Of a stretch of 11,772 nucleotides of DNA, positions 6,402 to 11,772 are shown one piece after another (position 1 is the stretch's first letter; each line of letters starts with the position of its first letter). Origin of the DNA: Verrucomicrobiota bacterium (GTDB lineage Bacteria > Verrucomicrobiota > Verrucomicrobiia > Methylacidiphilales > Verrucolacustridaceae); assembly GCA_010024525.1 (NCBI GenBank), contig RGGS01000020.1, positions 1 to 11,772 on the forward strand, written 5' to 3'. The notes beneath the pieces were generated by a model, which was given only the letters and a program-made list of their open reading frames with translations, had not been told where the DNA came from and did not search any database. The translations under genes and the position numbers were made by a program.

Positions 6402-8486
6402 TTAAAAGAATATTGGAATGACCAAGATGGCGACGATGTTGACGACCTTGATCATGGGATTGATGGCCGGCCCGGCGGTGTCCTTGTACGGATCCCCCAC
6501 GGTATCCCCGGTGACGGCTGCCGCATGGGCCGGAGATCCCTTGCCGCCAAAATTGCCCTCTTCGATGTATTTCTTGGCGTTGTCCCAGGCCCCGCCGGAG
6601 GAAGTCATGGCGATGGCCACAAAAAGACCGGTGACAATGGTGCCGACGAGGACGCCGCCCAAGACAACAGGGCCGAGCCCCGGAATGGCCGCCACACCCA
6701 CCACGAACACCACCGGGAGGAGGGCGGGGATAATCATCTGTTTCAGCGCGGCACGGGTCACGATATCCACGCAAGTTCCGTAGTCCGGCTTGTCCTTGTG
6801 TTGGAGAATTCCGGGTTTGAGTTGGAGTTGGCGCCGGACTTCCCGCACCACGGCCCCGGCGGCCACGCCGACCGCGTCCATCGAGCGGGCAGTGAAGACA
6901 AAGGGGAGAAGACCGCCGATGAAGAGCCCGATGATGACCTTCGGTTCGGTGAGGGAGAACTCGAGGCTGGGCATGACGGTGTGGAGGGCGGAGAAGTGGA
7001 CTTTCAGCTCCTGCACGTAGGAGCCAAAGAGGACGAGCGAGGCAAGGCCCGCGGAGGCAATGGCGTATCCCTTGGTCACCGCTTTCATGGTGTTACCGAC
7101 GGCGTCGAGTTCGTCGGTCCGCTCCCGGATATTTTTGGGCATGCCGGACATGACGGCAATCCCCCCGGCGTTGTCGGTAATGGGGCCAAAGGCATCGAGG
7201 GAGATGATGATTCCGGCCATCGAGAGCATGGCCATGACGGCGATTGCGATTCCGTAGAGGCCGGCGAAGTAGTAGCTGAGGAGAATGGCGATGCCGATGA
7301 AGCCGACGGGCAGGGCGGTGGCATGGGACCCGATGGCCAAGCCAGCAATGATGTTGGTGGCGTGTCCGGTTTCAGAGGCTTTGGCAATATGCCGCACCGG
7401 AGAGTAGTGGGTGGAGGTGTAATAGTTGGTGATGAGGAGAACGACAAAAGTCATCAACAGCCCGACCAAGGAGGCGAAGTAGATCCCGTGGGTGGAAGCG
7501 ATCTGGCCGTCGTGGCTCAGACCGTTGGGGAAGAAGATGTGGGTCAGGGGCCATAGAGCCGCGGCCGAGGCAATTGCACTGACCAAAACGCCGAGACTGA
7601 GCAGCCGGGTGGGGTTGCCTTTGCCGAAATTGACCGTGAGGATGCCAAGAATGGCGGAGAGGATGGAGACACCTCCTAGAACGAAGGGGTAGGTAAGGGC
7701 CGCGGGATCAGGTTGTCCGTCGCCACGGAAAACGGTGAGATAGGCGACGAGAACGCAGCCGATGAGGCTGACGGCGTAAGTTTCGAAAACGTCGGCGGCC
7801 ATGCCGGCGCAGTCCCCCACGTTGTCTCCCACGTTGTCGGCGATGGTGGCGGGATTGCGGGGATCATCTTCTTCCAGTTTGGATTCAATTTTCCCCACGA
7901 GATCCGCTCCGACATCTGCAGCCTTGGTGTAGATGCCGCCACCCAAACGGGCGAAAACGCTGACCAAGGAGGCACCTAAGGCCAGCCCAGTGAGGCTGTC
8001 GATGGCGGCTCGGAGGCCAAGATAACGGGTGGCGATCATGTAAAAGGCTCCGATGGAGAGAAGAGCGAGTGCCACCACAAGAAGGCCGGTAACCGCCCCA
8101 CCGTTGAAGGCATTCCGTAGAGCGGGGGTGCGCCCGATGGTGGCGGCTTGAGCCGTGCGGACATTTGCCATCACGGCGATGCGCATGCCAAAGAACCCGG
8201 CGGCCAAGCTACAGGCCGCTCCCACGACGAAGCCGATGCCAGTTGGGAGATTTTTAAAGTAGCAGATCGCAAAGAAAAGGAGCATGGCGATGACTGAGAC
8301 AGCCTGGAGTTGGCGATTCAGGTAAGCGGCAGCCCCCTCCTGAATCGCAGCGGCAACCTCCCGCATCCGGTCATTGCCGTCGGATTGGCGCTTGATCCAA
8401 GCAATCAAACCGATGGCTGCGGCGAGTCCGATTCCGGCGGCGACCAGACTGGAGGGGAGTGCATTGGTGAATAAAAAGTTTGTCAT
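6402..8486 (-). CDS. hppA: Membrane-bound proton-translocating pyrophosphatase (K+-independent type)
   Basis: This integral membrane enzyme hydrolyses pyrophosphate and uses the energy to move H+ across the membrane. The 694-residue length and many hydrophobic helices (the family has about 16) fit. Substrate-binding motifs are intact: GGIYTKAADVGADLVGKIE (about 183-201), DNVGDNVGDCAGMAAD (217-232), and the C-terminal GDTVGDPYKDTAGPAINP (660-677). The diagnostic segment GNTMKAVTKGYAIASAG (464-480) has Lys468 and Thr471. Family knowledge ties Lys at this position to K+-independent H+ pumps, whereas K+-dependent enzymes, including Na+ pumps, have Ala there, so H+ is the likely ion. The protein ends right after the last helix (LVIPIFF). 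The ATG at 8486 gives the expected N-terminal helix, but no clear Shine-Dalgarno sequence precedes it. It is divergent from the MarR gene and lies 85 bp upstream of tRNA-Val on the same strand. Confidence 0.97.
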   Translation of the reverse strand: MTNFLFTNALPSSLVAAGIGLAAAIGLIAWIKRQSDGNDRMREVAAAIQEGAAAYLNRQLQAVSVIAMLLFFAICYFKNLPTGIGFVVGAACSLAAGFFGMRIAVMANVRTAQAATIGRTPALRNAFNGGAVTGLLVVALALLSIGAFYMIATRYLGLRAAIDSLTGLALGASLVSVFARLGGGIYTKAADVGADLVGKIESKLEEDDPRNPATIADNVGDNVGDCAGMAADVFETYAVSLIGCVLVAYLTVFRGDGQPDPAALTYPFVLGGVSILSAILGILTVNFGKGNPTRLLSLGVLVSAIASAAALWPLTHIFFPNGLSHDGQIASTHGIYFASLVGLLMTFVVLLITNYYTSTHYSPVRHIAKASETGHATNIIAGLAIGSHATALPVGFIGIAILLSYYFAGLYGIAIAVMAMLSMAGIIISLDAFGPITDNAGGIAVMSGMPKNIRERTDELDAVGNTMKAVTKGYAIASAGLASLVLFGSYVQELKVHFSALHTVMPSLEFSLTEPKVIIGLFIGGLLPFVFTARSMDAVGVAAGAVVREVRRQLQLKPGILQHKDKPDYGTCVDIVTRAALKQMIIPALLPVVFVVGVAAIPGLGPVVLGGVLVGTIVTGLFVAIAMTSSGGAWDNAKKYIEEGNFGGKGSPAHAAAVTGDTVGDPYKDTAGPAINPMIKVVNIVAILVIPIFF

Positions 8487-8498
8487 GGAATCTGTGGA

Positions 8499-8526
8499 AA
8501 AATAGGCGTTGAGCAGTATTGGGCAA
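8499..8526 (-). promoter_or_regulatory. Candidate hppA promoter
   Basis: Read on the minus strand, TTGCCC (8526-8521) and TATTTT (8504-8499) resemble -35 and -10 boxes with a 16-bp spacer, about 12 bp before the hppA ATG. Transcription from it would leave only a very short leader. The match to consensus is partial, so this is a weak prediction. Confidence 0.28.
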
Positions 8527-8561
8527 CGTTTTTCGGTTAGATTTCACGCACTTTTAAGTAC

Positions 8562-8590
8562 TTGCTACTGCCAGATATTCCACCGATTAT
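8562..8590 (+). promoter_or_regulatory. Candidate promoter for the marR-tolC-pgeF operon
   Basis: TTGCTA (8562-8567) and GATTAT (8585-8590) are separated by 17 bp, a good sigma70-like arrangement. An overlapping AT run (TATATA, 8588-8593) gives an alternative -10. Either choice puts the transcription start at about 8597-8600, which coincides with the ATG at 8600. The transcript would then be leaderless or nearly so, in agreement with the absence of any Shine-Dalgarno sequence. An AAGTACTT palindrome (8556-8563) overlaps the -35 box. Confidence 0.4.
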
Positions 8591-8599
8591 ATATTTCAT

Positions 8600-8611
8600 A
8601 TGCTTAAGCAT
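8600..8611. promoter_or_regulatory. Perfect 12-bp palindrome on the marR start codon (possible operator)
   Basis: ATGCTTAAGCAT is its own reverse complement and begins exactly at the start codon of the MarR-type gene, just downstream of the predicted -10. MarR regulators commonly bind palindromes at their own promoter, so this is a plausible autoregulatory operator. A 12-bp palindrome can also occur by chance. Confidence 0.3.
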
Positions 8612-9076
8612 TCAGAGACTACTCATGATGGGGTCGAAGAGGATCCCCGGGTTCCAGAGTTGGCCAAGATTGCGACGATTCTGCAGCGGAGATTCCTTTT
8701 GGACCTTTTCCGCAAGACTTCGGCCAAGCGTCTCTCCATTCCCCAGTATACTTTGTTGGGCTTTTTGGCGGCGGAATCAGGCGTTCCGATGGGGAGCTTG
8801 GCCAAGCAAATGGGCCATGCCACTTCCGCAACCACGGGCTTGGTGGATCGCCTAGAGGCCGCGGGTTTGGTGAGGCGACAGGCGGTAAAAGGGGATCGCA
8901 GACAAAAATTAGTCGAAATCACCCCCAAGGGAAGGGAACTGGTCGGAAAGATGCAGGCGGAGCTTCGGCATCATCTCGGGGGGATCTTATCCCGTTTGCA
9001 TGCTCCGGATCAGGACGCTTGGGTAAGAATTTACCGTAAGATGGAGGAATACTGTCGTGAAATTCCCCGCGGTTAA
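8600..9076 (+). CDS. MarR-family transcriptional regulator
   Basis: The 158-residue protein is a winged helix-turn-helix DNA-binding regulator of the MarR type, which normally acts as a dimer and often represses its own operon until a small ligand binds. Helices at about 21-41 start the dimer and DNA-binding region. The HTH spans about 46-90 (SIPQYTLLGFLAAESGVPMG, then SLAKQMGHATSATTGLVDRLE). The wing contains the family Asp-Arg motif, GDRRQKLVEIT at 98-108. The C-terminal helices would complete the dimer interface. ATG 8600 is the only good upstream start and has no visible Shine-Dalgarno sequence. Its end overlaps the next gene (TolC family) by 20 bp, a strong sign of an operon, so the efflux-type outer-membrane protein is its most likely target. 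It is also divergent from hppA and could influence that promoter. Confidence 0.93.
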   Translation: MLKHSETTHDGVEEDPRVPELAKIATILQRRFLLDLFRKTSAKRLSIPQYTLLGFLAAESGVPMGSLAKQMGHATSATTGLVDRLEAAGLVRRQAVKGDRRQKLVEITPKGRELVGKMQAELRHHLGGILSRLHAPDQDAWVRIYRKMEEYCREIPRG

Positions 9077-10565
9077 GGGCCTGCTCCTATTCGTGGGCAG
9101 CTTTGCCTGGACCGCCCTCGCCCAGGAAAAAAAGGCGGATGAAAAAGCCCAGGTGACGTTGCCCACGGCACAGGAGGCGGTGCCCGAATTTTCCAGCCGC
9201 AAAATGACCTTGGCGGAGTGTGTGGCTTTGGCTTTGCAGCAGAACACGGAAATTCGCCAAGCGAAGGATGAGGTCCGCAGAAAAGAGGGAATTTCCGTCG
9301 AGGTTCGCAGCGCCCTTTTGCCCAAAGTCTTTGCAACCGGAAATTTCGAATATCAGTCCAAACGCTTAAACGGATTGTTGGTCAATGGGGGGGGACTTGG
9401 GGGGATTGTGGCCGACGACGAATTAAACTGGAATGCCGGGGTTCGGGTCAGTCAACTTTTGTTTGATGGCGGGGCGGCTCTTTCCCGAACCCGGGCAGCC
9501 CGCATCTCCGAGAGCCAGTCGATGCTCCTTTTGCAGGACACGATCGACCGGGTGATTCTCGATGTCCGGCGGGTTGTGTACACGGTGTTACTGAATCGTT
9601 CGCTGATTGATGTGCAGACGGAGGCGGTGAATCTCCGGCAGCAGCAGCTCACCACCCAGCAGAAAAAGTTCAAAGCCGGTTCCGTGACCAAGTTCAATGT
9701 CCTGACGGCCGATGTCGAGTTAGCCAACACCCTGCCCCAATTGATTCGCGCCCAGAACACCAAGCGGGTGGCCGAAGTGCAGTTGGCCCGGATTCTGGCG
9801 CTGGACTATCCGGTGGATGTTTCCGACCGGTGGATTCCCCCCGTGCAGGTTGAAGGTGATCTGCCCTACCAGCCGATCTCAACCGATCTGCCTTCCTCTT
9901 TGGAAAATGCGGTGCGAAACCGCAATGATTTGCGGGCGGTCAAAAAGGAGATCGAAGTGCAAAGGAAGCTTTTCGATGCGGCGAAGGAGGATGCCTTTGT
10001 GCCCAAGATCGTTGGGTCGGGCGGGTATGATGTGATTCAGAATCCGGGGAGTTCCAGCCTTGGCACCACGCTCCAGGGACCGGTGGCGGCCATCAATGGA
10101 ACATGGACTTTGTTCGACGGCTTACAAAGCACGGGGCGGTTTGAACAATTAAAGGCGCAGATCAGCAAGGCGCAGGTGGCGTATGAGGAGAAACAACGGA
10201 CGGTGGAGAGCGATGTGCGGGAGGCAGTGGTAAAAATCGAGGAAGCCCAGCAGTTGGTGGTTTCTCAGCAGAAAAACGTCGAGCAGGCCCGGGAAAGCCT
10301 GCGTCTGGCGGAAGCCCGCTTTAATGTGGGGGCGGGGATCCAATTGGATATCATCAATGCGCAATCCAATCTGACTCAGGCCCGGTTTTTGGAGCTGCAG
10401 GGGCGTTATGATTATAATGTCGCCTTGGCTTTGCTGGAAAGAGCCACGGCCACGCCTTTTGGGCCCAAAAATCCTCCCTCACTTCCCACCACCGTTTCCG
10501 CGCCACCTCCCGCGAAAGTGAACATGCAGGCGTCGACGAGTGTGGGGCTGCAGCCAGGTCAGTGA
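9057..10565 (+). CDS. TolC-family outer membrane efflux protein
   Basis: TolC-family proteins form trimeric channel-tunnels through the outer membrane and periplasm for drug efflux or type I secretion. The 502-residue product has a signal peptide (MKFPAVKGLLLFVGSFAWTA followed by LA) with likely cleavage after Ala22. It shows the two-fold OEP repeat: one half from about 50 (MTLAECVALALQQNTEIRQA) and a second from about 280 (LENAVRNRNDLRAVKKEIEV), both rich in long amphipathic helices with Gln/Ala/Glu. The segment INGTWTLFDG near residue 345 and the helical stretch RFNVGAGIQLDIINAQSNL near 423 are typical. The start is GTG 9057: GGAGGA at 9043-9048 lies 8 nt upstream, an excellent ribosome binding site, and this overlaps the MarR gene by 20 bp. 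A Pro-rich tail ends the protein. No membrane fusion protein or inner-membrane pump is adjacent in this window, so its partner is elsewhere or beyond the edge. Confidence 0.94.
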   Translation: MKFPAVKGLLLFVGSFAWTALAQEKKADEKAQVTLPTAQEAVPEFSSRKMTLAECVALALQQNTEIRQAKDEVRRKEGISVEVRSALLPKVFATGNFEYQSKRLNGLLVNGGGLGGIVADDELNWNAGVRVSQLLFDGGAALSRTRAARISESQSMLLLQDTIDRVILDVRRVVYTVLLNRSLIDVQTEAVNLRQQQLTTQQKKFKAGSVTKFNVLTADVELANTLPQLIRAQNTKRVAEVQLARILALDYPVDVSDRWIPPVQVEGDLPYQPISTDLPSSLENAVRNRNDLRAVKKEIEVQRKLFDAAKEDAFVPKIVGSGGYDVIQNPGSSSLGTTLQGPVAAINGTWTLFDGLQSTGRFEQLKAQISKAQVAYEEKQRTVESDVREAVVKIEEAQQLVVSQQKNVEQARESLRLAEARFNVGAGIQLDIINAQSNLTQARFLELQGRYDYNVALALLERATATPFGPKNPPSLPTTVSAPPPAKVNMQASTSVGLQPGQ

Positions 10566-11167
10566 ATTTTCTTCGTTTTCCGGAGTTGGAAAAGCCGGGC
10601 TTGATCCACGGTTTCACCCTGCGTTCGGAACCGGTGCTCACTTCGGCGGATCTTCCTGTCATCCTCTCGGCAGTTGGGTTGCCAGAAAAGTGTGTGATGG
10701 CCGAACAAACCCACGGTAGCGGGGTGGCCTTGGTCGGGCGAAGTGAGATGGGGAAAACGGTGCCTGAGGTCGATGCGCTGATCACCTGTGAAAGAAATGT
10801 GTCCCTTGTCATTCGGGTGGCGGATTGCGGTCCGGTTTGGATTTATTGCGGGAAAACAGGTGCGATCGGGTTGGTCCACAGTGGAAAAAAGGGAACGGAG
10901 GCGGGGGTGGTACCCGCCACCCTCCGCAGAATGCGGCAAGAATATGGATCCAATCCAAAAGAGATGCTGGCCCTGTTGGGGCCGTGCATTCGTCCGCCCC
11001 ATTACGAGGTGGATTTCGCCTCAGAAATTCTGCGGCAACTGCAAGCGGAGCAGGTGGGCACGGTCGTGGACACGCGTCTTTGCACGGCGGCTGATCCGGA
11101 TCGCTTTTTTTCCTATCGTATGGAAAAGGGACAAACCGGCCGCCACTATGCGATTTTATCCCTTTAG
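10562..11167 (+). CDS. pgeF: PgeF/YfiH-family laccase-domain protein (peptidoglycan editing factor-like), short form
   Basis: Members of this family have been described as multicopper polyphenol oxidases, as purine nucleoside-cleaving enzymes (the LACC1 relatives), and as PgeF, which removes misincorporated serine-containing peptidoglycan precursors. The 201-residue product has the family motifs: QTHGSGV (49-55), DALIT (71-75), RVADCGPVWIY (85-95), GPCIRPPHYEVDF (140-152) and CTAADPDRFFSYR (174-186). His51, Cys89 and His106 keep a spacing (38 and 17) close to the Zn ligands of E. coli YfiH. The usual HAGWRG is HSGKKG here (106-111). The chain is shorter than the usual 240-260 residues and lacks most of the segment between the YEVD and CT blocks. 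The GTG start overlaps the TolC-family stop as GTGA, so translation is probably coupled. The exact substrate is not determinable. Confidence 0.87.
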   Translation: MNFLRFPELEKPGLIHGFTLRSEPVLTSADLPVILSAVGLPEKCVMAEQTHGSGVALVGRSEMGKTVPEVDALITCERNVSLVIRVADCGPVWIYCGKTGAIGLVHSGKKGTEAGVVPATLRRMRQEYGSNPKEMLALLGPCIRPPHYEVDFASEILRQLQAEQVGTVVDTRLCTAADPDRFFSYRMEKGQTGRHYAILSL

Positions 11168-11212
11168 CGGAGGCCGGGCCTTAGCCCGGCTTCCTCCAAG
11201 GGGATAAAAAAT
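11152..11212. repeat. Long imperfect inverted repeat with GC-rich hairpin 1, spanning the pgeF stop
   Basis: The core is GGAGGCCGGGC (11169-11179) paired with GCCCGGCTTCC (11184-11194) around a CTTA loop: 11 pairs including one G-T. The outer flanks also pair: TTATCCCTT before it (about 11157-11165) matches AAGGGGATAA after it (about 11199-11208) with a one-base bulge. Thus the pgeF stop codon lies inside a large foldback. It could terminate or stabilise the operon transcript, but no T tract follows on plus, so I do not call it a classical terminator. Confidence 0.7.
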
Positions 11213-11214
11213 TT

Positions 11215-11240
11215 GTAGGCCGGGCTTAGGCCCGGCTTGC
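11215..11240. repeat. GC-rich hairpin 2, near-copy of hairpin 1
   Basis: GTAGGCCGGGC (11215-11225) pairs with GCCCGGCTTGC (11230-11240) around TTAG. It shares the core AGGCCGGGC-N4-GCCCGGCTT with the hairpin 36-46 bp to its left. Two tandem copies of a short GC-rich palindrome between genes resemble REP/BIME elements. Whether it is dispersed in the genome cannot be seen from this window. Confidence 0.65.
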
Positions 11241-11295
11241 AGCGCGTGAGGAATCGCGAGTCGACGAAGTTCGGGAGACAGAACATAAAAGAGGT

Positions 11296-11772
11296 ATGCA
11301 AAGAGGGATGTTTCTTGCGGGGGTTTGGATGTTGGGGGCCGGGTTGGCCTTGGCCGAATTGGGAAAATCGCTGACGGACCTTAAGATTTTAAAGAACCTC
11401 GCAGTCGTCCGGGAAACCCTGCTCTACAACCGGACTTTTGTGTTGGCCGTGGCGGAGGATAAAGCAACCGCCGGACGTCAGGCTCAGTACCTGTTTCTTG
11501 CAGGAGAGTGCCTGCAGATCCGATATTTCAGCGGCCAGAATCCCTGGACCGAAGAAAAGGCCCAAGGTGTCTGGAAGGAAGAGTTTGGCGATCTGTCCAA
11601 CCGAAAAACAGAAGAGGAGAATCTTTTGATCTTTGACGGTACGAACGGGGAGGAGATGTTGATGGGCAAAGGCAAGTACGCGCCTGCCTTGCTCATTCAG
11701 TCTCCCCGAATGACAAAAATTCGGAATCTCTGGATGGAGGGCCAACCAACTGAATTTCAGATGCGGAGGGAG
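11296..11772 (+). CDS. Unrecognised secreted protein, N-terminal part (runs off window)
   Basis: An open frame of 159 codons continues to the end of the window with no stop. It starts MQRGMFLAGVWMLGAGLALA followed by ELGKS, a clear Sec signal peptide with likely cleavage after residue 20 (ALA-E). The mature part has mixed charged and aromatic residues (VWKEEFGDLSNRK, then NLLIFDGTNGEEMLMGKGKY) and a single Cys72. I do not recognise the family. The frame is supported by the signal peptide and its length, and the long minus-strand frame across the same stretch has no comparable hallmark. Two starts are possible: ATG 11296, with GAGGT ending just before it, and ATG 11308, preceded directly by AAAGAGGG. 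Both have unusually tight ribosome-binding spacing. It lies 128 bp after pgeF, beyond the two hairpins, so it may be a separate transcription unit. Confidence 0.72.
   Translation, partial: MQRGMFLAGVWMLGAGLALAELGKSLTDLKILKNLAVVRETLLYNRTFVLAVAEDKATAGRQAQYLFLAGECLQIRYFSGQNPWTEEKAQGVWKEEFGDLSNRKTEEENLLIFDGTNGEEMLMGKGKYAPALLIQSPRMTKIRNLWMEGQPTEFQMRRE

Noticed and set aside
6525..7556. Long plus-strand open frame of 343 codons
   Set aside because: It is entirely antisense to hppA, is dominated by Gly/Asp/Glu/His as expected from the reverse of a hydrophobic membrane protein, and matches nothing.

Overview
This window looks like chromosomal housekeeping DNA from a fairly GC-rich Gram-negative bacterium, most likely in the PVC superphylum (Verrucomicrobiota or a relative). 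Three observations point that way. One is a pseudopilin-like protein with a type IV prepilin N-terminus and an H-X9-D(G/N)-like C-terminal signature, a protein class abundant in Planctomycetes, Verrucomicrobia and Lentisphaerae. Another is a large SWIM-SNF2 ATPase. The third is an outer-membrane TolC-family protein, which implies a double membrane. The assignment is inference from protein character, not from a marker gene.

Left block (1-2469, minus strand, transcribed right to left): a membrane-anchored protein with two secretin-N/STN-like modules overlaps a prepilin-like protein by 4 bp. After 65 bp comes pdxJ (pyridoxine 5'-phosphate synthase), which overlaps by 4 bp the start of acpS (holo-ACP synthase, cut by the window edge). 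The pdxJ-acpS pair is a common bacterial arrangement; the two envelope genes in front of it are the unusual part.

Centre: a divergent 153-bp spacer (2470-2622) separates this block from a 1067-codon SWIM/SNF2 helicase-like ATPase on the plus strand. It ends 11 bp from a convergent small DUF1801/YdhG-like gene, with a probable rho-independent terminator between and overlapping them. Upstream of the small gene on the minus strand are a tRNA-Val(GAC) gene and then hppA, a membrane-bound proton-pumping pyrophosphatase whose motif residues indicate the K+-independent H+ type.

Right block (8600 to end, plus strand): a 113-bp divergent spacer separates hppA from a MarR-type regulator. The regulator gene overlaps a TolC-family outer-membrane protein gene by 20 bp, which in turn overlaps a short PgeF/YfiH-family (laccase-domain) gene by 4 bp. 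The regulator has no visible Shine-Dalgarno sequence, a promoter-like sequence that would give an almost leaderless transcript, and a 12-bp perfect palindrome on its start codon. After pgeF come two near-identical GC-rich hairpins (REP-like). The window ends inside an unrecognised gene for a secreted protein.

I see no CRISPR array, insertion sequence, phage gene or recognisable defence system. The best leads are the STN/pseudopilin pair, the self-contained MarR-TolC-PgeF operon with its possible leaderless autoregulated promoter, the tandem hairpins, and the shortened PgeF with an altered active-site motif.
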